Source: Bacteroidales bacterium (lineage in GTDB: Bacteria > Bacteroidota > Bacteroidia > Bacteroidales > P3). Taken from it: 44,752 nucleotides of DNA. Below, one piece after another: positions 1-8,293 of this stretch. The notes under the pieces are model-generated. The model was not told the origin of the DNA. It made no database searches and was given only the letters and a program-made list of their open reading frames with translations. Made by a program: the position numbers and the translations under genes. The stretch covers positions 1-44,752 of the forward strand of contig JAFWOP010000017.1 in the NCBI GenBank assembly GCA_017545365.1, written 5' to 3'. Within the stretch, counting starts at the first letter, position 1, and every line of letters starts with the position of its first letter.

Positions 1-101
1 ATGGTGATTGTGTTGCTCACTTTCTTGACATCCACAATCTCAAAGCTGTCACGTAAGTCTTCGGGTAACAGCATTTTCAACAATTCTTTCGTGGCTTCCA
101 T
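1..101 (-). CDS. Transposase N-terminal fragment, probable ISAon1-like (runs off the window edge)
   Basis: Only the first 33 codons are inside the window. They begin at ATG 101-99 and read MEATKELLKMLLPEDLRDSF, followed by an EIVDVKKV stretch. A short leader of the form LLKLLLPE.L...FEIVD is typical of the ISAon1-family 'N-terminal region' protein of Bacteroidota insertion sequences. A TATTTTTG box (minus strand, 120-127) lies 18 bp upstream. The call rests on a short recognisable N-terminus and cannot be confirmed without sequence beyond base 1. No terminal inverted repeat could be identified between 102 and 212. Confidence 0.5.
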   Translation of the reverse strand, partial: MEATKELLKMLLPEDLRDSFEIVDVKKVSNTIT

Positions 102-212
102 ATTTTATCTTTTGTCTTGCAAAAATAATAATCTTTTCCGTGTTGTATACACAGGGTTATGAAGATGAACCAAAAATGCTGCCGAGGTCAGTGTTACAAG
201 ACGTAAGAGAAA

Positions 213-241
213 CGGGCAATCAAATGTTATTTGATTGCCCG
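213..241 (-). terminator. Intrinsic terminator of the tRNA-Arg gene
   Basis: A perfect 13-bp inverted repeat (CGGGCAATCAAAT / ATTTGATTGCCCG) with a 3-base loop is followed on the minus strand by TTTCTCTT. It lies 16 bp downstream of the tRNA 3' end, where a Rho-independent terminator is expected. Confidence 0.75.
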
Positions 242-257
242 CTTCTTATATGCCTCG

Positions 258-331
258 TGACTCCTGCAGGATTCAAACCTGCAACCTTCTGATCCGTAGT
301 CAGATGCTCTATTCAGTTGAGCTAAGGAGCC
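258..331 (-). tRNA. tRNA-Arg (anticodon ACG)
   Basis: The minus strand folds as a complete cloverleaf of 74 nt. The acceptor arm GGCTCCT pairs with AGGAGTC through one G-U pair, with discriminator A at 258. The anticodon stem TCTGA/TCAGA carries the loop CTACGGA, so the anticodon is ACG. The T arm has the loop TTTGAAT (GGTTTGAATCC). CCA is not encoded. A Bacteroidota-type promoter lies upstream and a strong hairpin terminator downstream, so it is probably a single-gene transcription unit. Confidence 0.95.
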
Positions 332-369
332 ATCTGCTTGCCTGAGTGTTTCTCTCTCAAAAGCGGTTG

Positions 370-400
370 CAAAGATACGACTTTTTTTTGACGTACCAAA
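370..400 (-). promoter_or_regulatory. Bacteroidota sigma-A promoter for tRNA-Arg
   Basis: On the minus strand TTTG (400-397) is followed after 19 bp by TATCTTTG (377-370). This matches the Bacteroidota housekeeping consensus TTTG-N19/20-TAnnTTTG. The tRNA 5' end is 39 bp downstream of the -7 box. The spacer contains an A-tract. Confidence 0.8.
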
Positions 401-476
401 TTTTTTTTCATTCTTTTTTCTCTTCTCCTGTCTAAAGCTCTAGAATAATGATGTTTGAGAAGGAATATTTTTTTGC

Positions 477-1016
477 CTACCGCATATTGGAGGGCTTGCA
501 TTTGTACACTTCTCGGTACAAAATATCGCGAATTTCGTCGAATTCCTCATCATCTATCTCGTATTTCGTCATAATAATCATAGGGACAGTAACTTGGTCG
601 CCATGATAAGAAGGCTGGAGATAATCCTGAGGATTGATAAAGAGCCCCATACTAGAGTAAAACTCAATACGGTTCTCGGAGGTCTCGTCGTGCGGGTGTT
701 CCACCTCCAGCACCACCTGCTGGGTCTGCTGTGAGAGGAAATTGAGGAAGACGGCCTTGCCAAGACCCTGGTTGCGAAGGTCTTCGTCGATGGCAAAATG
801 CTCAATATAGACAAAGTCGTCGAATGTCCAATAGGTAAGGATTCCTATGGGCTCGTCGCCGTCGTCGTTGGTGGCGACCATGAAATGAAATTTGTCTGTG
901 TTACGATGCTTCAACTCCCCGAAAGGAGGTCGTTCCTCGTCGGGAAAGGCCGATTCGAATAGATCTTTGGCGAAATGCGGATGGTCGGATTGCGAAAGGT
1001 CTGTTAACTGGATCAT
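477..1016 (-). CDS. GNAT family N-acetyltransferase
   Basis: A 179-aa protein with the GNAT fold signature. Hydrophobic strands lead into HFAIDEDLRNQGLGKAVF (about residues 73-90), where R81-N-Q-G-L-G-K87 is the acetyl-CoA pyrophosphate-binding loop. A later ENRIEFYSSMGL segment matches the C-terminal region where many family members carry the N...FY..xGF motif. Members transfer an acetyl group from acetyl-CoA to an amine; the substrate cannot be read here. The acidic tail (YEIDDEEFDEIRDILY) is unusual but not diagnostic. It is last in a four-gene minus-strand cluster, starting 18 bp after the outer-membrane protein gene. It probably acts in the cytoplasm. Confidence 0.85.
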   Translation of the reverse strand: MIQLTDLSQSDHPHFAKDLFESAFPDEERPPFGELKHRNTDKFHFMVATNDDGDEPIGILTYWTFDDFVYIEHFAIDEDLRNQGLGKAVFLNFLSQQTQQVVLEVEHPHDETSENRIEFYSSMGLFINPQDYLQPSYHGDQVTVPMIIMTKYEIDDEEFDEIRDILYREVYKCKPSNMR

Positions 1017-1034
1017 TTTGGGGTGGTGTATATA

Positions 1035-1958
1035 TTAAGATTTTTTGCCTAAGAACGAGAAGTTGTTGATGTTGAAACGGAAGAAGATAACATGTTGTAG
1101 AGAATAGCAGTCGTCCTCGTTATAGTCGAGGTATTTGGTCTGCGTATAATAGCAGGTGTAGCCGAAATCGATGGCTCCAGTGGGGATGCGGTAGCTGAGG
1201 GCCAACGTGCCAAAGCCGCCGATGCCGATGCCGCCTTGGTTGACATAGTCATAGGTGCCGACACCCGAATAGGGGGTCTGCCCGCCCCATACGTCAAGGA
1301 TACTGTACGACTTGCCACCCGCGTCAGGCACACGGATTTCATTCTTAGAGACCTTGGTATTGTTGAGGTCGAAGCCTCCGTCTATCTCCAAGTCGATAAC
1401 ACGTGTGAGGGGTATGCGTTTGGATATTCCCAGGTCGATGAAGATGCGGCGTTCCTGTCCATAGATGCCGCAAGTGACGTAATTGTTGGAACCCAGAATG
1501 CCCGTGCCGTTGTTGCTGGAGAGCTGAAAAAGACCCGCAGCAGTGACTTCGCTAAAGTCAAAACGGGCCAGCCACCCCCATCCGTTGTCGTACACATAGC
1601 GGAACCCGGCACCAATCTGAAAGGTGAGCTTGTAGTACATGTTGGCGTACTCGTCCACGCGGAACTCGCTATAGTCATGTATAGCACTGGGGGATATAAG
1701 CTGGTTGGTGACCAGATAGTCCCATATCTGTGTGCCGTAAAGCTCGCTGTTCAACACTCGGCGGAGGTCGTTGGGGCTGCCCGGCCTGCCGTTGTAGAAG
1801 TTGGCCTGCTTGTCGTTGGGTATCATCAGCCCTGCATCGATGGTGAGGTACAGGCCCGACAGCCGTGGCACATCATTGGTGGCCCGGCCCCTTTGGGCAT
1901 GGGTGGGGATGGCGGCAATCAGTAGGATAAGGATTAGAAGGGATAATCGATGGTTCAT
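1035..1958 (-). CDS. Secreted outer-membrane beta-barrel-like protein of unknown function
   Basis: A 307-aa protein with a clear signal peptide (hydrophobic core LSLLILILLIAAIPTHAQ, cleavage after about residue 21). The mature part consists of alternating aromatic/polar strands such as MYYKLTFQIGAGFRYVYDNG, WLARFDFSEVT, RIFIDLGISKRIP and GFGTLALSYRIPTGAIDFGYT. It ends in a hydrophobic strand (IFFRFNINNFSF) close to the C-terminus, consistent with a small beta-barrel in the outer membrane. I do not recognise a named family. Its ATG overlaps the stop of the ECF sigma gene (ATGA, 1955-1958), so the two are probably translationally coupled, and the barrel may be the product or partner of that sigma system. 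Confidence 0.65.
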   Translation of the reverse strand: MNHRLSLLILILLIAAIPTHAQRGRATNDVPRLSGLYLTIDAGLMIPNDKQANFYNGRPGSPNDLRRVLNSELYGTQIWDYLVTNQLISPSAIHDYSEFRVDEYANMYYKLTFQIGAGFRYVYDNGWGWLARFDFSEVTAAGLFQLSSNNGTGILGSNNYVTCGIYGQERRIFIDLGISKRIPLTRVIDLEIDGGFDLNNTKVSKNEIRVPDAGGKSYSILDVWGGQTPYSGVGTYDYVNQGGIGIGGFGTLALSYRIPTGAIDFGYTCYYTQTKYLDYNEDDCYSLQHVIFFRFNINNFSFLGKKS

Positions 1959-2566
1959 AGGCTGTGTTCGTGGGACTTCATTATTTCTGCCAGGAGCATC
2001 CGTGCACGGCGAAGCTGTATCTTGACTGTTCCCAAGGGGATGTGAAGCCGTTCGGCAATCTCCTCATACGACAGCTCCTCGAAATAGCGGAGCTGCACAA
2101 TGGTACGGTAGCGGGGCTTCAACTGGTTGACCACATTGCGCAGCAGTGTGCCCCGCTGTTGTGAGATGAGGGCCTCTTCGGGGTTGGCGTCAGGCGAAGG
2201 CATCGGGTACTCATAGACATCGTCGCCGCTCGTCACCGAGTAGTCTGCCAGCGGCACCGTCACCAGCCGCCGTTTGCGGATAAAGTCAATCCCATTGTTG
2301 CTGGCAATGGCGAAAAGCCACGTGGCAAAAGTGTTCTGAGGGGTATAGGAGTGGAGCTGGCAGAAAGCCTTGCCGAAAGTCTCGATGGTGAGGTCGTCGG
2401 CATCGGTGGGGTTGTGCGTCATGCGCAGGAGCATGAGGTATACAGGCTCGCGGTAGAAACGCATCAGGTCGGCATAGGCGCGCTGGTCGCCCTTCTCGCG
2501 GGCGGCCAACACCAGCTGGTAATCCCGCTGGGCCTTGTCGTTCTGCATAAATACTTCTGCCGTCAT
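1955..2566 (-). CDS. RNA polymerase ECF sigma factor (sigma-70 family)
   Basis: A 203-aa protein with the two ECF domains. Region 2 (about residues 25-95) carries HNPTDADDLTIETFGKAF and ATWLFAIASNNGIDFIRKRR. Region 4 (about 145-200) carries YRTIVQLRYFEELSYEEIAERLHIPLGTVKIQLRRAR, a helix-turn-helix that contacts the -35 element. The linker contains an acidic, proline-rich insert (DDVYEYPMPSPDANPEEA). It directs RNA polymerase to a small regulon. No anti-sigma factor (FecR- or RsbW-like) is adjacent. It lies 6 bp after the glycosyltransferase gene and overlaps the following barrel protein by 4 bp. Confidence 0.9.
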   Translation of the reverse strand: MTAEVFMQNDKAQRDYQLVLAAREKGDQRAYADLMRFYREPVYLMLLRMTHNPTDADDLTIETFGKAFCQLHSYTPQNTFATWLFAIASNNGIDFIRKRRLVTVPLADYSVTSGDDVYEYPMPSPDANPEEALISQQRGTLLRNVVNQLKPRYRTIVQLRYFEELSYEEIAERLHIPLGTVKIQLRRARMLLAEIMKSHEHSL

Positions 2567-2572
2567 CTCAGA

Positions 2573-3733
2573 TTAATTTTTCTTGGATAACGGAAGAATG
2601 GATAAAATAGTATTTGCAATCAAAAAATAAATTTCAAACAGAGGCGAAAGCCAATAAACCATAGGGGCGATGGCAAGCTTGTGGGTGGCCTGGGCCGTGG
2701 CCACAATCTGCCATGCCAGCTTCAGCACCAGCACTCCGACCAGCAGCTGCCAGGGCATCATCCCACGAAGGAAAAGCAACACCGCCGTCAGATAAAAGAG
2801 GAACACGCATAGCGGCCGCAGCAGCCTCCTGGCCTTGAGCCAGAAGCCATAATACTTGTGGGTGGACATCCTGTGCATGCGATAGGTGCGCCACTCGGCC
2901 ACAGTACGGCGCGGAGCCACCGTAGTGAAAGAGTCGGCCGAAAAGACCACCGCCGTGTTGTGGCGGCGGCAGTTCTGGTTGACAAACATGTCGTCGGCCC
3001 CGTCGGGGATGGCATAATGGTATATAAAGCCGCCGTTCTTCATAAAGAGGCTGCGGCGGTAGCTGAGGTTGCGCCCGTTGCCCGTAAACGGGGCATGGAG
3101 GAGGGCGGCACCAAGATACTCGGTGCTGTAGTCCATATTGTCGTACTGCTGGAACCAATTGAAGAGTGTCTTTTTACCCTGGACACCACAGTAGCCCAGC
3201 ACAATGTCCACATTCTTGCGGCCATAGCCCGCCACCATCTCGCGTATCCAGCCAAAGTGGGTGAGGTCGTTAGGCATACAGTCGGGCTCGGTGAGCAGAA
3301 GCAGGTCGTATTTGGCCGACTTGATGCCTATGGACATGGGGTACTTCTTGCCCTGATAGCCGCTGGCGTTCTCCAAAAAGGTCACCACCTTCAGATGCTT
3401 GTAGTTCTCGGCGAGCAACTTCAGTACAAAGGTGGTCTCGTCGGTGGACAGATAGTCCACCACCACCACCTCGAAGGTGGGATAGTCCTGCTCCAGCAGG
3501 TAGACCAGGTTGGTCTTCAGCCACCGCGAATCGTTCTGTGCCGTCAGCACCACCGACACCGGCGGGAGGCTCCCGCCCGACAGACCGGCCTCTTTCTTGG
3601 GCTGCCCCTGACGGACATGCCCCACACGGAAATAGAAGAGACCGTAATAAATGCAGAGGACAACCCAGCTGGCTGCCATAAAACACATCAGCACCATCGT
3701 GTAATGGTCTGTAAACATACTAGAAAAGTCCAT
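2573..3733 (-). CDS. Membrane-associated family 2 glycosyltransferase
   Basis: A 386-aa GT-A fold enzyme. One transmembrane helix (about 13-33) precedes the catalytic domain (PPVSVVLTAQND..., about 55-280), and two to three hydrophobic segments (LRPLCVFLFYLTAVLLFL onward) anchor the C-terminus. Visible motifs are VVVVDYLSTDETTF, the DxD-equivalent LLLTEPDCMPND, the acceptor-site region PDGADDMFVNQN and EWRTYRMHRMS, a Q/RxxRW-like loop. It transfers a sugar from a nucleotide-activated donor, probably to a cell-envelope glycan; the sugar is not predictable. It is first in the cluster with the ECF sigma gene. A TATTTTTG box on this strand lies at 3757-3764. Confidence 0.85.
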   Translation of the reverse strand: MDFSSMFTDHYTMVLMCFMAASWVVLCIYYGLFYFRVGHVRQGQPKKEAGLSGGSLPPVSVVLTAQNDSRWLKTNLVYLLEQDYPTFEVVVVDYLSTDETTFVLKLLAENYKHLKVVTFLENASGYQGKKYPMSIGIKSAKYDLLLLTEPDCMPNDLTHFGWIREMVAGYGRKNVDIVLGYCGVQGKKTLFNWFQQYDNMDYSTEYLGAALLHAPFTGNGRNLSYRRSLFMKNGGFIYHYAIPDGADDMFVNQNCRRHNTAVVFSADSFTTVAPRRTVAEWRTYRMHRMSTHKYYGFWLKARRLLRPLCVFLFYLTAVLLFLRGMMPWQLLVGVLVLKLAWQIVATAQATHKLAIAPMVYWLSPLFEIYFLIANTILSILPLSKKN

Positions 3734-3756
3734 TCCTTAATCGTAAAAAATATTTG

Positions 3757-3764
3757 CAAAAATA
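3757..3764 (-). promoter_or_regulatory. -7 box (TATTTTTG) for the glycosyltransferase cluster
   Basis: TATTTTTG on the minus strand lies 23 bp upstream of the glycosyltransferase ATG. Only the -7 element is convincing; no TTTG is seen 19-20 bp further upstream. It lies back to back with the tgt promoter at 3788-3795, so this is a compact divergent promoter region. Confidence 0.5.
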
Positions 3765-3787
3765 AGCAATATATTCGATTTTTTTCG

Positions 3788-3795
3788 TATCTTTG
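3788..3795 (+). promoter_or_regulatory. -7 box (TATCTTTG) for tgt
   Basis: TATCTTTG preceded by a T-rich spacer (tttttttcg) lies about 65 bp upstream of the preferred tgt start. No clear -33 TTTG is present at the standard spacing. Confidence 0.6.
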
Positions 3796-3859
3796 CACCA
3801 TGAAATATTAACTGCCTGTTCATAACTGTGTATTCTGAGTTGCTGAAATGTTGATAATT

Positions 3860-4990
<1,131 letters not shown>

Positions 4991-5023
4991 CCCAACGAAA
5001 AAAAAACTCATAGTCAACCAATT

Positions 5024-7969
5024 ATGAACAATATACCAATCATAATGAAACGTTTAAAGCTTTTGCTATTAGTCAGCGCAGTATGCTTCTGTTGCCCCGA
5101 AGTTTTCGCACAATCGGTATACTGTCCGGGATTTCACAATCCCACCAATTTCAACTCCAACCCCAGTGCCGCGGGTTCATGGTCGGCCCGTGTGGGCGAC
5201 CGAGTGCATGGCAGTAGTGGCAGCACAGGCACCAACGTGCTCAGCACCTGCAGCCGTCCCGACAAGACCCCCATCAAGGGACACGCCAACATCACCTCTT
5301 CATCACTCTACTCTGGCTACTGCCCCCACCGCTGCGGCTCCTGCAACCAGTGCTCACTCTTCGACGGCCACGACCAGCGGTTCCGCATCTACACCGCCGA
5401 AGATGCCGGGCTGGACCAGTTCACCATCAACAACGGACAAGGCATGCAGCGCATACCCCGCCGACACCTCACCAGCATCCGACTGGGCGACATGCGTGCC
5501 ACCGGCCAGTGCGTGAGCAATATCAACAGCAACGGCAACGACAAGGGTGCCGAAGCCCTCTTCTACACGATGAAGGTGGTGCCACAGAACTCGCTCCTGT
5601 TCATCGACTATGCCATCGTCGCCTGCCGCTATACCCACACCCCGGCCGAAGCGGGCGAATTCCTCATCCGCGTTTGCGGCAAGAACAGCACCACCGGGCA
5701 GTGGAACAACTTCCCCCTCAACGACAGCCTATGGTTCAACGTGCCCGCCCCCGCCATCGGCGGCACCCTGCCCGCCCCATGGGTCGAAGGACTGCCTGGC
5801 GGCCCGCAAGGCGCCACCACCTGCGGCTACTGCTACAAACCCTGGACCCGTTGCGCCGTCAGCCTCCTCGACTACCTCTACGACTCGGTGCGTGTGGAGA
5901 TGTACACCAGCGACTGCGTCTACGATGTCGACCCCATCTATGCCTACATCGCCGGCGACTGCCAACCCATGCAAATCACCTCCTCCGGCTGCCCGGCAGG
6001 CGAATCTAATGCCGTAGACACCCTCTCGGCGCCCAAAGGCCTGATATCCTATACTTGGTACGTATCCTCCACCGGCTACTCCGGCCCCACCGCCAACCCT
6101 ACCATGATGCAGACCCTCCCCTTCCGCATGGTACAGAACACCCTCACTCGCGTATACGAAGATGACGACCCCCGCGACACAAGCTACCGATATGTTGCTC
6201 GTACCGAGGACTTCATCGTCAGACAAGCATCCGACGAACACAACATCGGCGACACTGTCGGTGTAACCACGTTCAAATGTGTCATGACCTCCGCCATGGA
6301 CCCCCAAAAGCCTTTCCAATCCGTAGTCTACGCAACGGTCAGCAACACCAAACCCATTATCAACGCCTCAATAATACTCGACTGCGACAGCATGGCGCAC
6401 CTTGACGCACGAGCCTACATCCCCTACCAAGGCTGGGACGCACCCCGCGTGGTCGACAGCCTCACCTCATGGGTAGTGCACGACGGCAGTGCCGCAGACA
6501 CCCCGCCCATCGACACCCTTGTCGGAATGGAAGTCGACTACAAATTCCCCGACAGCAACAACCATGCCATTGTCCTCACCGTTTATACCAGCGACAGCTC
6601 CTGCAACACCAGCCGCACCTACGTGGTCAAACCCGCTGTGCGCCCCGACATCAAAATCGACATCAACAAGCGCATCCTCTGCGTGGGTGACAGCGCCATC
6701 ATCAGAGATACCACCAAAAACGTGGCTTCCCGCAAATGGGTCTTCGCCGACACCGTCATCAGCGACTCCATGCCCGGCTTCAACCTCGACAACACAGCCA
6801 CCATCACCCGCACTTTTGAAGAGTTCGAGAACCCCTTCATGCTCATCTGCTCAAAAGAAACCGTCTTCGACGACAACTTAAACGACGACAACGACTCCGT
6901 ATATATATGTTTCGACACCCTGTACGACACCATATATTTCTTCCGCGACCCTGAAATCACCTACAGCAACGACACCATCATCTGCAACGGACATGAAGCC
7001 CACGTAACCGCCACAACCCCCGTCTCAGGCTGCTCCTTCTCATGGTACCGCCACAAAGACCTCTCCGGCGAAACCCCGATATGCGAGGGCAACGTCCTCT
7101 ATGTGCGCCCCACACAGGAACGCACCCGCTACTACCTGAAGATAACGGTCGACTCCGTCGGCTGCGTGGCATGGGACAGCGTCGACATCTCCGTCATCTC
7201 CACCAAAATCACCGCCTACCCCTCTCACGCCAAACACTGCCCCGGCGACAGTGTCCTCCTGGTCGGTACCGGGGCCCTCAACTACGAGTGGTCCTCCTAC
7301 CCGCCCGACCCCGACCTGGCCAGACAGGCCCATAACGACTCCATCTACGTCTCCCCCAACGAAGACACCCGATACTACATGGTGGGCTATGCCGCCGACA
7401 GCTGCGACGTGGCCGCAATCAGCATCCTTGTACAGAACGTGCCCCTGCCCCTCATCAGCTACAACTACACGCCTAGCTACATCGACTCCGAAGTACCGAC
7501 GGTGAACTTCTCCGACCTCTCTCAAAACCGCGACCACACCCGCTGGGTCTTTGGCGACGGAGCCATCTCCACTGGCCAATATGTCACTCACCACTTCGAC
7601 ATCTACGCCGAGAACTGCAACACCATCACCATGCAGACCTACAACACACTGGGCTGCGCCAACGACACCACTTTCACCATCCCCATCGACACCTTCGGGT
7701 TCTACCGTCCCAACATCTTCACTCCCAACAAGGCCACCAACAACACCTTCTCCATCATCTGCCCCAGCGACCTCGACAAGTTCCATATCGCCATCTTCAA
7801 CCGTGGCGGCATGTTGGTCTTCGAATCCGACGACCAGCACTTCAGCTGGAACGGCACCAAGGACGGCACCCCGATGCCGCAAGGCACCTATCCCTACGTC
7901 ATCACCTACACACGCGCCGGCACCGTGTCGGAATACCGCGTCCACGGCACCGTGACCCTCATCCGTTAA
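5024..7969 (+). CDS. Large secreted protein with PKD-like region and T9SS type B sorting domain
   Basis: A 981-aa protein with a signal peptide (RLKLLLLVSAVCFCCPEVFA). An ATG at 5045 (MKRLKLL...) gives a more standard signal peptide than 5024 and may be the true start. The N-terminal third is Cys-rich (GYCPHRCGSCNQCSLFDGHD) and unlike any domain I can name. The middle holds repeated Ig/PKD-like segments; one near residues 825-885 has FSDLSQNRDHTRWVFGDG and typical turns. The last ~95 residues (FYRPNIFTPNKATNNTFSI, IFNRGGMLVF, WNGTKDGTPMPQGTYPYVI) are the CHU_C/gliding-associated domain. This domain sends proteins through the T9SS to the surface or medium. Function otherwise unknown. Confidence 0.85.
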   Translation: MNNIPIIMKRLKLLLLVSAVCFCCPEVFAQSVYCPGFHNPTNFNSNPSAAGSWSARVGDRVHGSSGSTGTNVLSTCSRPDKTPIKGHANITSSSLYSGYCPHRCGSCNQCSLFDGHDQRFRIYTAEDAGLDQFTINNGQGMQRIPRRHLTSIRLGDMRATGQCVSNINSNGNDKGAEALFYTMKVVPQNSLLFIDYAIVACRYTHTPAEAGEFLIRVCGKNSTTGQWNNFPLNDSLWFNVPAPAIGGTLPAPWVEGLPGGPQGATTCGYCYKPWTRCAVSLLDYLYDSVRVEMYTSDCVYDVDPIYAYIAGDCQPMQITSSGCPAGESNAVDTLSAPKGLISYTWYVSSTGYSGPTANPTMMQTLPFRMVQNTLTRVYEDDDPRDTSYRYVARTEDFIVRQASDEHNIGDTVGVTTFKCVMTSAMDPQKPFQSVVYATVSNTKPIINASIILDCDSMAHLDARAYIPYQGWDAPRVVDSLTSWVVHDGSAADTPPIDTLVGMEVDYKFPDSNNHAIVLTVYTSDSSCNTSRTYVVKPAVRPDIKIDINKRILCVGDSAIIRDTTKNVASRKWVFADTVISDSMPGFNLDNTATITRTFEEFENPFMLICSKETVFDDNLNDDNDSVYICFDTLYDTIYFFRDPEITYSNDTIICNGHEAHVTATTPVSGCSFSWYRHKDLSGETPICEGNVLYVRPTQERTRYYLKITVDSVGCVAWDSVDISVISTKITAYPSHAKHCPGDSVLLVGTGALNYEWSSYPPDPDLARQAHNDSIYVSPNEDTRYYMVGYAADSCDVAAISILVQNVPLPLISYNYTPSYIDSEVPTVNFSDLSQNRDHTRWVFGDGAISTGQYVTHHFDIYAENCNTITMQTYNTLGCANDTTFTIPIDTFGFYRPNIFTPNKATNNTFSIICPSDLDKFHIAIFNRGGMLVFESDDQHFSWNGTKDGTPMPQGTYPYVITYTRAGTVSEYRVHGTVTLIR

Positions 7970-7990
7970 ACCATAATTTCATTTGCATCC

Positions 7991-8025
7991 AGAAAGCCTG
8001 CCCTTCATGCCGGTGGCGGGCTTTC
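7991..8025 (+). terminator. Intrinsic terminator after the 981-aa T9SS protein
   Basis: The inverted repeat AGAAAGCCTGCC / GGCGGGCTTTCT has one T-G wobble in 12 bp and an 11-base loop. It is followed by CTTTCTCCTC and begins 22 bp after the stop codon. Confidence 0.65.
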
Positions 8026-8233
8026 TCTTTCTCCTCTCCCCAACCACACCCCCGCCTACCACCACCTTCGCCGCCACAACGCCCTTTTGACCCGTCTCTA
8101 CAACTATCTATTTTTAATATTGTTTCCATATTATTTACCACAAAGAAACAAGAACGAAACAGGCAACTGATATTCAAGAAAAAAACGTGAACAAACACAT
8201 TCGCCCTGCTCCTTTCGCACGGTTATGGAGACA

Positions 8234-8262
8234 CAAGAGAGCGCCGCAGGGGCGCTCTCTTG
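8234..8262. terminator. Strong hairpin between convergent genes, probable alaS terminator
   Basis: A perfect 12-bp stem (CAAGAGAGCGCC / GGCGCTCTCTTG) with a 5-base loop lies 32 bp beyond the alaS stop. There is no good T-tract on the minus strand, so it may act as a 3' end stabiliser or a bidirectional terminator. Between 8026 and 8233 I see only AT-rich, featureless sequence. Confidence 0.5.
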
Positions 8263-8293
8263 CATATTGATTTGAACTATTTCAAAAGGGAGG

